A DNA stretch of 64,000 nucleotides from an uncultured Alphaproteobacteria bacterium (lineage in GTDB: Bacteria; Pseudomonadota; Alphaproteobacteria; RF32; CAG-239), in the NCBI GenBank assembly GCA_944391345.1, contig CALXTE010000005.1, forward strand, positions 1 to 64,000. The letters are read 5' to 3'. The notes below the pieces were generated by a model. That model was not told the DNA's origin. It saw only the letters and a program-made list of their open reading frames with translations, and did not search any database. A program made the position numbers and the translations under genes. Of the stretch, positions 17,635-25,967 are shown one piece after another; within the stretch, counting starts at the first letter, position 1; the number at the start of each line of letters is the position of its first letter.

Positions 17635-17969
17635 TAATCAACGCGATATTTTCCAAACTTGCCTAAAGCCATGGAATCAGGTGTGATGTCAAGAATGTCT
17701 AATACATCGGTAAACTCAATAGTTTGACCATTGCCGATACTTTTTCCTTGCAAAATTAATTGATTATTTTCAACACGCCAAGCTTCATATTGTAAAGTTG
17801 CCATACCGATTGAAGATGCTGTTCCGTCTTCTTTGAGGCTCACACCTTGAACAATGTCTTTATTAACCGGCATAATCTCAATCCAATCACCAACAAATTT
17901 GTTTTCTGCTTTGTTCGAATGACAAGCAAAAACAAAACCAATCATAAGAATTAAAAATATTTTTTTCAT
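17616..17969 (-). CDS. Lipocalin-like lipoprotein
   Basis: 117 residues. Start at 17969 follows a GGAGGCG site; the longer frame would add an implausible hydrophobic extension. Lipobox FVFAC marks a lipoprotein. The mature part (VGDWIEIMP, VSLKEDGTASSIGMATL, LILQGKSIGNGQ) has the spacing of small lipocalin-like domains found in many Bacteroidota lipoproteins, so horizontal exchange with gut Bacteroidota is possible (inference). Likely outer-membrane or periplasmic; ligand unknown. Confidence 0.75.
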   Translation of the reverse strand: MKKIFLILMIGFVFACHSNKAENKFVGDWIEIMPVNKDIVQGVSLKEDGTASSIGMATLQYEAWRVENNQLILQGKSIGNGQTIEFTDVLDILDITPDSMALGKFGKYRVDYKKSRP

Positions 17970-18061
17970 AAACGCCTCCGTTATTTTATAGTACATATAA
18001 TCTCTCTCTAATCGAGTAGTTGTCAACGGCAAATTCAATATAAAAAATAATAAACAAAATA

Positions 18062-18090
18062 TTGACAATTTGACAAAAATAAAATAAACT
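18062..18090 (+). promoter_or_regulatory. Predicted strong vegetative promoter
   Basis: TTGACA (18062-18067), 17-nt spacer, TAAACT (18085-18090), about 43 nt before the small gene at 18133. Confidence 0.6.
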
Positions 18091-18132
18091 GTAATTGTTA
18101 CACAGAAAATAACAATAAAAAAGGAACCTATT

Positions 18133-18324
18133 ATGATAAAAAACATCGTGGTCAATAAACCGACCACCTCATCAGAAAAACAATTAATAATCTGTGCTCA
18201 AAGCACGATGTTAAAAGGCTTTAAATCAGGGCTAAAAACATTACAACAAAAATCCCTTAAAGCGCCTTATGATGCAAAACTGATGAGCTTTCACAATGCA
18301 ACATCATTTATAACCAAGTTGTAA
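18133..18324 (+). CDS. Small basic protein, unknown
   Basis: 63 residues (MIKNIVVNKPTTSSEKQL...), Lys-rich, no signal peptide. It has its own consensus promoter, an AAGGA site 8 nt before the ATG, and a strong terminator 8 nt after the stop, so it is a real single-gene unit. No family recognised. Confidence 0.6.
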   Translation: MIKNIVVNKPTTSSEKQLIICAQSTMLKGFKSGLKTLQQKSLKAPYDAKLMSFHNATSFITKL

Positions 18325-18330
18325 TCAATA

Positions 18331-18359
18331 AAAGGCGGAACAAAATTCCGCCTTTTTTT
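18331..18359. terminator. Strong intrinsic terminator
   Basis: Perfect stem AAAGGCGGAA / TTCCGCCTTT with a 5-nt loop and a run of seven T; the A-run on the other side allows bidirectional use for the convergent HIUH gene. Confidence 0.85.
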
Positions 18360-18375
18360 CTATTATCAACGAATA

Positions 18376-18789
18376 TCAGTTTCCGCGATAAGTCGCATAA
18401 CCATTGGCAGACATAGTAATCGGAATATGATAATGCGTATCACCGTTGATTTTAAATACAACATCAACGTAAGGATAAATAGATTCCAAGTCTTGTGACT
18501 TGAAATAATCATAGGTTTTGAAGGTTAATTTATAAGTTCCGTTATTATTGCTGCCTTCGGGCAAAAAATCAGCAATTCGCCCATTTTTGTCGGTAACACC
18601 GCTGTCAATTTCCTGCCAGTCAAGAGAGTTTTTATCAAGTTTTGATAAGACCACATTCACACCAGCCGCAGGTTTCCCTAAGCTTATGTCAAGAATATGC
18701 GTACTGAGCTGATAGGTCTGGTTTTCGGCCGCCTGAACATTCATTGTCCAAAAGGCCAAAGCCACTAAAGGCAAAAATAGTTTTTTCAT
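18376..18789 (-). CDS. uraH: Exported 5-hydroxyisourate hydrolase (transthyretin-like)
   Basis: 137 residues: signal peptide (MKKLFLPLVALAFWTMNVQA) followed by a transthyretin-like domain. HIU hydrolase converts 5-hydroxyisourate from uric acid oxidation to OHCU. Visible active-site elements: THILDISLGKPA, the Arg in DKNGRI, HYHIP, and the C-terminal YRGN in place of the usual YRGS. The signal peptide points to the periplasm, as in some enterobacterial homologues. No urate oxidase or OHCU decarboxylase is adjacent, so urate breakdown here is not established. Confidence 0.88.
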   Translation of the reverse strand: MKKLFLPLVALAFWTMNVQAAENQTYQLSTHILDISLGKPAAGVNVVLSKLDKNSLDWQEIDSGVTDKNGRIADFLPEGSNNNGTYKLTFKTYDYFKSQDLESIYPYVDVVFKINGDTHYHIPITMSANGYATYRGN

Positions 18790-18920
18790 TTTGTCTTCTC
18801 CCTTATAAAATTGAGCTGATTTTATACTAATGTATAAGACACAAGCAAAAACTTCAAGCTTGATGTTGGTTCGATGCCGTGTTATTTTGTAAAAAAATAA
18901 AATTTAGGGAAGGGCGACAG

Positions 18921-19739
18921 ATGATGAAAGAAAATGGGGTTATTCATTTAAGTAATAAAATAGCAGAATGCAAAATCTCGCTTTGGGGCGGAAATCTGTT
19001 GTCTTATCGCCCAAAAAGTGAAAACCATGATATCTTTTGGCTGGGCGACTTGAACAAGTTTGACAATCAGCAGGCTATTCGCGGCGGGATTCCTGTTTGC
19101 TGGCCGCGCTTTGCCGAAGAAGAACTTAATAATCCCCTCCCGCGCCACGGCTTTGCCCGCTTATCAACCTGGACATTGCAAAAAGTAAATGTGGATGAAA
19201 CCAAGATTGAAGCGGAATTATCTTTAATCCCCGAAGAAAAATATAATCTGAATTTGTCGGCTAAGTTGCTTCTTAAAATCACGGATAAATTAGAATATGC
19301 GCTGGAAACAACCAATCATGGCACAGAAGACTTTTCGTTCAGCGAGGCGCTTCACGCTTATTTTAACATCAGTTCCATAAAAGATATCGAGATTCTAGGC
19401 TTGGCCGGTCATCAATATAAGAACTCATTAGATGGCAAAATTTATACCTTAGAGAATAATTTGCGCATAAACGGCGAGTTTGATTCCATATTTTTAGAGC
19501 AAACACAGCCGGTAAAAATCATTGATAAAGGCTTTGCACGAGAGATTACGATTGAAAAACAAGGCTCAAACACCACGGTTGTCTGGAATCCCAACAAAGA
19601 TTTGGCCGAAATGAGCCAAGACCAATATAAAACCTTCGTTTGCGTCGAACCTTCCAATGTTGGAGAGCATTGTATCAAACTAGCCCCAAAAACCACCCAT
19701 ACTATCTCCGCCACCATAAGCGTACAAAAGATGCGGTAA
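18921..19739 (+). CDS. Aldose-1-epimerase superfamily, glucose-6-phosphate 1-epimerase-like (YeaD)
   Basis: 272 residues. Start at 18921 follows GAAGGGCG. Galactose mutarotase-like fold with YeaD-type motifs: RGGIPVCWPRF, LPRHGFAR (catalytic His region), EALHAYFNIS, VVWNPN and FVCVEPSN. Members interconvert the alpha and beta anomers of hexose-6-phosphates in the cytoplasm. Single gene between uraH (divergent) and the fic gene. Confidence 0.85.
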   Translation: MMKENGVIHLSNKIAECKISLWGGNLLSYRPKSENHDIFWLGDLNKFDNQQAIRGGIPVCWPRFAEEELNNPLPRHGFARLSTWTLQKVNVDETKIEAELSLIPEEKYNLNLSAKLLLKITDKLEYALETTNHGTEDFSFSEALHAYFNISSIKDIEILGLAGHQYKNSLDGKIYTLENNLRINGEFDSIFLEQTQPVKIIDKGFAREITIEKQGSNTTVVWNPNKDLAEMSQDQYKTFVCVEPSNVGEHCIKLAPKTTHTISATISVQKMR

Positions 19740-19820
19740 ATTTTGGGTGACAGCTAAAACTTAATTGCTTTTTAGTTTTTTATGTTTAGAATCAAGAAAA
19801 CAGCGGCAAAGAGGGGCATA

Positions 19821-20429
19821 ATGGTTTTAGAAAACAAATTAAATATCACCGACCAAGTTAAGCTGAATAAAATGGAAGAAAAGCTCAGCAAAGAAAAGGC
19901 GAAAAAACTTTTTGACAGCGGTAAAATAAATACTCTTAAAGTCGGCACTTTTGCCGGATTAAAACAAATTCACAAGTTTTTGTTTGAAGATATTTATGAT
20001 TTTGCCGGCAAAATGCGAACGGTTAATCTTTCTAAAGGAAATTTTAGATTTGCACCGGTAATGTATTTGGCACAATCGCTTAAAGCCATTGATAAAATGC
20101 CGCAATCAACCTTTGATGAAATAGTTGAAAAATATGTTGAAATGAACATTGCCCACCCTTTTAGAGAAGGAAACGGCCGCGCCACCCGCATCTGGCTGGA
20201 TTTAATCTTCAAAAAAGAACTAAAAAAGGTGGTTGATTGGAATAAAATTGACAAGGCCGACTATCTGTCCGCTATGGAAAGAAGCCCGATTAAAGATATT
20301 GAAATAAAACATCTCTTAAAAAACGCCCTTACCGATAAAATCAATGAACGAGAAATCTATATGAAAGGCATAAACGTCAGCTATTATTACGAAGGCTATG
20401 ATGAATACGACATCCATAAACTACTGTAA
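19821..20429 (+). CDS. Class III Fic protein (AMP transferase) with C-terminal inhibitory motif
   Basis: 202 residues; start at 19821 follows GAGGGG. The Fic core motif [12 protein letters not shown] is complete at residues 112-123, so AMP transfer from ATP to a target hydroxyl is expected. Near the C-terminus is SYYYEG (residues 187-192), matching the (S/T)xxxE(G/N) inhibitory motif. Its C-terminal location and the overall sequence resemble Neisseria meningitidis NmFic, which is held inactive as a tetramer and modifies GyrB. No separate antitoxin gene is needed or seen. Target in this organism is inferred only. Confidence 0.9.
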   Translation: MVLENKLNITDQVKLNKMEEKLSKEKAKKLFDSGKINTLKVGTFAGLKQIHKFLFEDIYDFAGKMRTVNLSKGNFRFAPVMYLAQSLKAIDKMPQSTFDEIVEKYVEMNIAHPFREGNGRATRIWLDLIFKKELKKVVDWNKIDKADYLSAMERSPIKDIEIKHLLKNALTDKINEREIYMKGINVSYYYEGYDEYDIHKLL

Positions 20430-20500
20430 ATGCTCGGACTAAAAACTATGACGATTTTAAGCTTTTGAGTAGGGAAATTAAGGCATTTTAACATTGCTAT

Positions 20501-21343
20501 TTACTTGAAATAACTTTCTATATTGTGTCTTAAAGTCTCATTTTCTTCAATTTTTTGTTTTATATATTCTAAATCATTAATAAGAACTGTTTTAGAATAA
20601 GATGTATTATATCGTAATTTTAATAATTTTTTATATAACTCTATAAATTCAAAATAGAAAGTTCCAAATGTACCAATCAGAAAGTATCCTTTATAAAAGT
20701 CACTTAAAATATCACGAATAAATTTACTGTTTTCTATGTCTATTATTGTCTCAAAAAAATCAATGTCGTCTGAATAAAAATATTCATACCTTTTAATATC
20801 TACAATGCATTCTGTAATTTTTTCGCATTTTTCTTCTACAAATTTAATGAATGGTTGTTGATTTATACATTCATAACCGCCAATATTTTTTTTACTGTTA
20901 GTATCAAATATTTGTACGCTATATGACACTACATCATTTGCGTGCAACTGTTCGTTGATATCCGCCAATTGTTGAGACATGGTTTGATAAGATTTTAGCA
21001 TTACCGGGGTATTAGTGATATCAATCAATGTTATGCTCTTTATAGTTTTATGAATGTTAAATAATTGTAATTGAATACTTATAATATTTTCCATATATTC
21101 AACAAGCCAATTTACATTTTGTTTAATTTTAGCTTTAGCTATTTTCTTCTTTCGATTTTTAGGAAGCCAATCTGTAAAGTATGTTAATAATCCTGCTGTA
21201 ATTCCAATACTAATGCTTTCAACAATAAGATTGGCCTTGTATTCATTTTGTGGTAAGCAATAAAATATCAACAATGAAAGTAGGATAAAAAAGAGGAAAA
21301 TATATGTACCTGATGAAGTAGAAATCTTCTTTATAGTTTTCAT
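20501..21343 (-). CDS. AT-rich hypothetical membrane protein
   Basis: About 280 residues from the ATG at 21343; a TTG at 21385 would add 14 residues. Two adjacent N-terminal membrane segments (IFLFFILLSLLIFYCLP and IVESISIGITAGLLTYFTDWLP) are followed by a long soluble, mostly helical, Lys/Glu/Ile-rich domain. Base composition is markedly more AT-rich than the surrounding housekeeping genes, with many ATA/TTA codons, suggesting recent acquisition. No family recognised. Confidence 0.6.
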   Translation of the reverse strand: MKTIKKISTSSGTYIFLFFILLSLLIFYCLPQNEYKANLIVESISIGITAGLLTYFTDWLPKNRKKKIAKAKIKQNVNWLVEYMENIISIQLQLFNIHKTIKSITLIDITNTPVMLKSYQTMSQQLADINEQLHANDVVSYSVQIFDTNSKKNIGGYECINQQPFIKFVEEKCEKITECIVDIKRYEYFYSDDIDFFETIIDIENSKFIRDILSDFYKGYFLIGTFGTFYFEFIELYKKLLKLRYNTSYSKTVLINDLEYIKQKIEENETLRHNIESYFK

Positions 21344-21477
21344 CAATAATCTTTCTGTTAATGAGTTATTTATCTTAGACGACAATACTATGCTGAATAA
21401 ATTAAATTTTCAATTACTTTTATAGGAAAGAGGTTATAGCTATAAATTACTTGCTTCTGCACATATTTATTTAAAAA

Positions 21478-21590
21478 GTCCGATAATTCTTTCAAATCAT
21501 CAAATTAAAAACATCTAAAATCGAACTCATTCAAAGGTTTGGAATATATACAAAAAAAGCACCTTTAACGGTGCGTTATCAAAAATGGTG
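21478..21590 (+). repeat. Imperfect direct repeat, copy 1 (degenerate tRNA-Thr downstream region)
   Basis: This 113-bp stretch resembles 22381-22494: both begin GTCCGATAATTC, and both contain TTTGGAATA or CTTGGAATA, a shared ACAAAAAAAGCACC, a hairpin (GCACC...GGTGC) and TTATCAAAAATGGTG. Copy 2 ends in the 3' end of tRNA-Thr; copy 1 ends in a tRNA-like remnant. They flank the gene at 21734. Confidence 0.65.
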
Positions 21591-21617
21591 CGACTTGCTG
21601 TGCAATTATCGGACTAA
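21585..21617 (-). pseudogene. Remnant of a tRNA-Thr 3' end
   Basis: Read on the minus strand it has AGTCCGATAATT, a diverged stretch, then GTCGCACCAT, matching the order AAGTCCGATTCTTAT-CGGCGG-CACCAT of the tRNA-Thr at 22490-22564. A terminator-like GCACC/GGTGC hairpin follows, as for the intact gene. Interpreted as an attachment-site-like duplication of the tRNA end. The rest of 21386-21733 shows no gene. Confidence 0.45.
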
Positions 21618-21733
21618 TTTTTATGATGATTTTATAAAATTAAACCAGAACCTAAGATGTTTTATTTAATATATTTTTACCTTTATGGCTGAATACTATA
21701 TGTAACCGAGTACTTAAATAAGGATATTATATT

Positions 21734-22375
21734 ATGATAAAAAACATTAAAATAAGCTTGTTATTTCTATCATGTTTTTTATTTCCATCTTTAGCATTTG
21801 CTAATGGAGGATTACCCCTATGGATAAATACAATCCAATCTGTTGCGGCAACTTCAGGAATCATAGGGTTAGGATATCCACTATCTAGTTCTATAATTAC
21901 ATTCATTTGTTTAGTATTCATTATATTATGTGAAACTTTATTTTTGAAAAAAAAGTATTTTAAAACAACAAATACTGCAAAAATAATTGAAATTGTTTCA
22001 GTTTCAAACTTTGTTTCAACGGTTTTAGGCGGAATAATTTTATGTCTTGCTTTTTATACTGTAATGTTCGTTTCTGATTCTCATCACATTGGATATTTAA
22101 CACTTGGACCATTATATGGAATATTGGCATATCTTCCTCGAAACTCTGTCGTAGTTACGATAGGCTTTATTTTTATTATGCTTTTTTATAATATCTTTTT
22201 TTGTTTTTTCTCATATTTTATCGAGAGATTTATAACAAAAAAGTATTTGCGAAACACATATAGTAACGATGTTTTATCTAAAGGAATTTTACGAGCTAAT
22301 ATTTTGAGTTATGCAATATCTTTCTTCCTAATGTTGCCAATATATATCATGTTGCATGGAATATTAAGGATATAG
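21734..22375 (+). CDS. AT-rich hypothetical multi-pass membrane protein
   Basis: 213 residues: a signal-like first segment (LLFLSCFLFPSLAFANGG) and four or five further membrane segments (FICLVFIILCETLFL, GGIILCLAFYTVMFV, VVVTIGFIFIMLFYNIFF, and a C-terminal one). Strongly AT-rich compared with neighbours. It lies exactly between the two 113-bp repeats bordering tRNA-Thr, so it may have arrived with that duplication. No family or function recognised. Confidence 0.6.
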   Translation: MIKNIKISLLFLSCFLFPSLAFANGGLPLWINTIQSVAATSGIIGLGYPLSSSIITFICLVFIILCETLFLKKKYFKTTNTAKIIEIVSVSNFVSTVLGGIILCLAFYTVMFVSDSHHIGYLTLGPLYGILAYLPRNSVVVTIGFIFIMLFYNIFFCFFSYFIERFITKKYLRNTYSNDVLSKGILRANILSYAISFFLMLPIYIMLHGILRI

Positions 22376-22380
22376 TAAAA

Positions 22381-22494
22381 GTCCGATAATTCATCAAAAA
22401 TTGCCAATTTTAAAATGTAAAAAATCGGACTTTATGAAAGCCTTGGAATACATACAAAAAAAGCACCTCAAAGGGTGCATTATCAAAAATGGTG
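22381..22494 (+). repeat. Imperfect direct repeat, copy 2 (tRNA-Thr terminator region)
   Basis: Counterpart of 21478-21590. On the minus strand it holds the 3' end of tRNA-Thr and then its intrinsic terminator: GCACC / GGTGC stem with a run of seven T (22454-22478). Confidence 0.65.
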
Positions 22495-22564
22495 CCGCCG
22501 ATAAGAATCGGACTTACGACCCCGTCATTACCAATGACGTGCTCTACCACTGAGCTACGGCGGC
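22490..22564 (-). tRNA. tRNA-Thr (anticodon GGU), CCA encoded
   Basis: Cloverleaf read on the minus strand: acceptor GCCGCCG/CGGCGGC, D-arm GCTC...GAGC, anticodon stem CGTCA/TGACG with loop TTGGTAA (anticodon GGT, Thr ACC/ACU codons), T-stem GTAAG/CTTAT, then ACCA. The T-loop is TCCGATT, so the usually invariant U55 (pseudouridine site) is C. A terminator follows immediately. Total 75 nt with CCA. Confidence 0.93.
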
Positions 22565-22701
22565 GCATTGCAGATGAAACATACAAAACTCCGAAACAAA
22601 AATCAAGCATAATTTTGCAAAATTTATAACTTTTTTTGACTGACAATTCAAAAATTAGGGAATAGAATAGCTCCATCATATAATTATTAGGAGGAAGGAC
22701 G

Positions 22702-23097
22702 ATGAAAAAACTTTTTGCATTCTTTTTTGTTTTGGCCGCTTTAACCGGTTGCACCAAGGCCGAAGCCGACTTAACCGGAAAGAATTATAAACTTGTTGAT
22801 GCTGATTCAAAAGTTGAAATCACTTTGGGATTCGCCAAGGATGAAAATCGTTATTACGGCAAGGCCGTGAATAATTATTTCGGAACCTATAAAGTTCAGG
22901 GTGCAGAAATCAGCTTTAGTCCGGCCGGCTCAACCATGATGGCAGCTCCTGAAGATATGATGATGGCCGAGGCCGCCTATTTTCAGTTTTTGCCGCAGGT
23001 ACAGGTTTTCAAGCTTGAAGGAAAACTCTTGACCTTAACTGCCGAAAACGGCGAAACCATGGTCTTTGAAGAAACGGCTGCTCCGGCAGAAGAATAA
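22702..23097 (+). CDS. META-like domain lipoprotein
   Basis: 131 residues with lipobox ALTGC after a short hydrophobic signal. The mature part (LTGKNYKLVDADSKVEITLGF, YFGTYKVQGAEISF, EGKLLTLTAENGETMVFEE) follows the META/HslJ pattern of small beta-rich outer-membrane lipoproteins. Met-rich loop (DDMMMAEA-like) in the middle. Strong AGGAGGAAGG ribosome site. A possible promoter is CTGACA (22640-22645), N17, TAGAAT (22663-22668). Co-transcribed with the next gene. Confidence 0.78.
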   Translation: MKKLFAFFFVLAALTGCTKAEADLTGKNYKLVDADSKVEITLGFAKDENRYYGKAVNNYFGTYKVQGAEISFSPAGSTMMAAPEDMMMAEAAYFQFLPQVQVFKLEGKLLTLTAENGETMVFEETAAPAEE

Positions 23098-23113
23098 GGC
23101 AAAGGACTAAGCT

Positions 23114-23470
23114 ATGGCTGAACCGCTGCCGCCGCAAGAACAATTTTTTCCGCTGTTGGTTGAAAGTTACATTCGCCTTGAGGCTGTTGTAACCTGCATA
23201 AAAAATGAAGACGCCGGTAACGAATATAAAGCCTTGCCGACAAAGTTCAAAATCGCGGAAGAATATTATAAGCAGATTGTTGAAAATGAGATTCAATCAC
23301 CGCTTTTGGGCTTAAAGCTTGATTACGATTCGGCAAGCTCAATTTTAACCGTTGAGCCGGATAATTTTGTTTTGGAGTTGTATAAAAACAAGATTATGCG
23401 TGAGGTAGCACTCAAACAGTCCATAGATTTTCAGCAACGATATTCAAAATTCATTACTTTGGGTGAATAA
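23114..23470 (+). CDS. Hypothetical cytoplasmic protein
   Basis: 118 residues (MAEPLPPQEQFFPLLVESY...), soluble, mixed helical. It follows the META-like lipoprotein by 16 nt with an AAAGGA site, so the two form an operon ended by a hairpin terminator. Not recognised. Confidence 0.7.
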   Translation: MAEPLPPQEQFFPLLVESYIRLEAVVTCIKNEDAGNEYKALPTKFKIAEEYYKQIVENEIQSPLLGLKLDYDSASSILTVEPDNFVLELYKNKIMREVALKQSIDFQQRYSKFITLGE

Positions 23471-23475
23471 GAAAA

Positions 23476-23514
23476 ACGGCCGAGAAAACAAAACTTCAAG
23501 GCCGTATTTTTTTT
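23476..23514. terminator. Intrinsic terminator between convergent genes
   Basis: ACGGCC (23476-23481) pairs with GGCCGT (23500-23505), followed by a T-run of eight, downstream of the 118-residue gene and before the trpS stop. Confidence 0.7.
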
Positions 23515-23541
23515 ACGAGTTACACCGATTCGCTGTCGGGT

Positions 23542-24558
23542 TTATCTTCCGAAGACGGCGTCTTTCAAGCGTTTTAGAGTGGCTTGTGCAGCCGGACGAG
23601 CTTTTTGTGCGCCTTTTTGCAACATTTCTTCAACCTCGTCGAAATGTGACATATAGTAATTATACTTTTCGCGAGCTTCTTTAATCTCGGCAATAACGGC
23701 GTCGAGTAACATATTTTTGATATGCCCATAGCCGAGTTTTCCCTGCCGCAAACCATCACCCATTTCTTTGAGCTGCTCCGGTGTTGCGATTGATTTATAG
23801 ATTTCATAAACCAAAATCTCATCAGGATTCTTGGGCTCTTCCATCGGACGAGAGTCGGTTTTAATCGAGAAAATAGCTTTTTTAATCGACTTATCATCTT
23901 CAAATAAAGGGATAACATTGCCATAAGATTTGCTCATCTTGCGTCCGTCAACACCGGGGACAACCGCAACATTATCATCAAAATAATAAGTCGGCAGTTT
24001 CAAAAGCTCTTTGTTGTAATGAGCATTGATGGCTCCGGCAATATCACGAGCAATTTCAACATGCTGAACCTGATCTTTGCCGACAGGGACAATGTCGGAA
24101 TCATAGGCCACAATATCCGCCGCCATAAGAGTTGGATAAGTATAAAGCCCCATGTTGATGCCGTCATCATCAGGCTTTCCGGCTTCCCGATTCTTATCAA
24201 CCGCGGCTTTGTAGGCATGCGCCTTGTTCATAAACCCTTTAGGCGTATAGGCATAAAGAATGGTCGTGATTTCAGGAATTTCGGGAATATCTGACTGGCG
24301 GAAGAAAAAAGACTTTTCGGGGTCAAGTCCGCTGGCTAAGTAAATGCAAGAAATTTCCTTAGTTTTTTCACGTAAAATTTCAGGATTCTTCTCAGCATTA
24401 ATGGCGTGATAATCAGCAATAAACATATAATGTTTTCCGCCTTGTTCAAGAGCTTTGTTGCCAAGGGCAATTGCGGGCTTGATGGCGCCGAGATAATTGC
24501 CCAAATGCGGCGTTCCGGTCGGTTTAACGCCGGTTAAAATCGTTTTTCCTTCAAACAT
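23542..24558 (-). CDS. trpS: Tryptophanyl-tRNA synthetase
   Basis: 338 residues, class I synthetase charging tRNA-Trp. HIGH-type motif PTGTPHLGNYLGAI at residues 12-25 and KMSKS in DGRKMSKSYGNVIP are both intact. The C-terminal end is helical with EEMLQKGAQKARPAA. Single gene, divergent from serS; its ribosome site is weak. Confidence 0.96.
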   Translation of the reverse strand: MFEGKTILTGVKPTGTPHLGNYLGAIKPAIALGNKALEQGGKHYMFIADYHAINAEKNPEILREKTKEISCIYLASGLDPEKSFFFRQSDIPEIPEITTILYAYTPKGFMNKAHAYKAAVDKNREAGKPDDDGINMGLYTYPTLMAADIVAYDSDIVPVGKDQVQHVEIARDIAGAINAHYNKELLKLPTYYFDDNVAVVPGVDGRKMSKSYGNVIPLFEDDKSIKKAIFSIKTDSRPMEEPKNPDEILVYEIYKSIATPEQLKEMGDGLRQGKLGYGHIKNMLLDAVIAEIKEAREKYNYYMSHFDEVEEMLQKGAQKARPAAQATLKRLKDAVFGR

Positions 24559-24655
24559 TTTATTATATTCCCTAAATTTTGTATTGAAATTATCTGTAAA
24601 ATTGGTACTCTAAACAGTGGTAAAAATCAACAAAAAAACAAATAGGACAATAAAA

Positions 24656-25939
24656 ATGTTGGATATTAAATACATTATTGAGAATAAAGAACTCGTACAA
24701 GAAGGACTTAATAAAAAAGGCTACGCCAAAATCATAAATTTAGACGATTTAATATCCCTTCATTCCTCGATTACAAAGTTAAAAACCTCATCTCAGGCCA
24801 AGGCGGAAGAAAAAAATAAATTAAGCAATTCCATAAAATCAGCCTCGGCAGAGGAGCGCCCTGCGATTATTGCCAAGAGTAAAGAATTAGGCGAGGCCTT
24901 AAAGCAAGAGTTAGAAGAGCTTGATGCCGAACAGAAAAAATATGATGAGATTATGTTGCGCATGCCAAACATGCCAAGCCCTGATTGCCCGGTCGGCCCT
25001 GATGAAAGCGGCAACGTTGTGATTCGCAAGGTTGGCGAAATCCCACAGTTTAGCTTCAAACCGCGTGACCATGTTGAGTTAATGGAACTCAATGATTGGG
25101 GCGAGATGGAAAGAATTGCCAAAGTCAGCGGCTCCAGAACTTACGCAATAAAGAACGATTTAGCGCAGTTAGAATTAGCCATGCACATGATGGTTCTGGA
25201 CAAGTTGCGCGCTCATGGCTTTACCGTAATCACTGTTCCGTCAATTTCAAAGGAAAAACCGCTTTATGGACAAGGTTATCTACCTTTTTCAAGAGATGAA
25301 ATTTATTATATGCCGGCCGATGATTTATATTTGTCGGGCACGGCAGAGCTGATATTGAACTCTCTGCGCGCGGACGAAATTATCAACGAAGCCGAACTGC
25401 CGATTCTTTATGCCGGATTTTCTCCTTGCTTCCGTCGTGAGGCCGGGGCCGCCGGAAAAGATACCAGAGGCTTGGTTCGTGTCCACCAGTTTATGAAGAC
25501 CGAACAATTTGTCATTTGCAAAAATGATATTAAAGAGAGCGAAAAATGGCATCAAACCCTGCTGAAAATATCAGAAGAAGTTTTGCAGGATTTAGAATTG
25601 CCTTATCAGGTTTTGGATATTTGCACCGGCGACATGGGCGCCCCGAAATATCGCCAGTATGATTTGGAGGCCTGGGTTCCGTCACAAAATTGTTATCGTG
25701 AAACCCATTCTTGCTCTAACATTACCGAATGGCAAGCGCGCCGCACAAATTTGCGTTATCGTGATAATGCCGATGGCAAAGTGAAGTATGTTCATACCCT
25801 AAACAATACCGGTATCGCCACGCCGCGTGCTTTGGTACCGTTTATTGAATGCCACCAAAATGAAGACGGCAGCGTCAATATTCCGCAAAAGCTTCGTCCT
25901 TATTTGGGGGGAAAAACCAAAATCGGTAAAAACGCATAG
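24656..25939 (+). CDS. serS: Seryl-tRNA synthetase
   Basis: 427 residues from the ATG at 24656 (MLDIKYIIENKELV), which follows AGGACA. N-terminal coiled-coil arm (residues about 30-110), then class II catalytic core with motif 2 FSPCFRREAGAAGKDTRGL and motif 3 LNNTGIATPRALVPFIE. Charges tRNA-Ser (and tRNA-Sec where present). A promoter-like TTGAAA (24584-24589), N16, TACTCT (24606-24611) lies upstream. Followed in the same operon by an HD protein. Confidence 0.97.
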   Translation: MLDIKYIIENKELVQEGLNKKGYAKIINLDDLISLHSSITKLKTSSQAKAEEKNKLSNSIKSASAEERPAIIAKSKELGEALKQELEELDAEQKKYDEIMLRMPNMPSPDCPVGPDESGNVVIRKVGEIPQFSFKPRDHVELMELNDWGEMERIAKVSGSRTYAIKNDLAQLELAMHMMVLDKLRAHGFTVITVPSISKEKPLYGQGYLPFSRDEIYYMPADDLYLSGTAELILNSLRADEIINEAELPILYAGFSPCFRREAGAAGKDTRGLVRVHQFMKTEQFVICKNDIKESEKWHQTLLKISEEVLQDLELPYQVLDICTGDMGAPKYRQYDLEAWVPSQNCYRETHSCSNITEWQARRTNLRYRDNADGKVKYVHTLNNTGIATPRALVPFIECHQNEDGSVNIPQKLRPYLGGKTKIGKNA

Positions 25940-25967
25940 ATAATAACTAATAAAAAAAGGAAAGTGC

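Noticed and set aside
20430..20500. Antitoxin gene after fic
   Set aside because: No ORF with a ribosome site; the Fic protein carries its own inhibitory motif.
21478..22440. Repeated AGTCCGAT motifs as a CRISPR array
   Set aside because: Copies are few, irregularly spaced and in both orientations, with one inside a tRNA; no cas genes.
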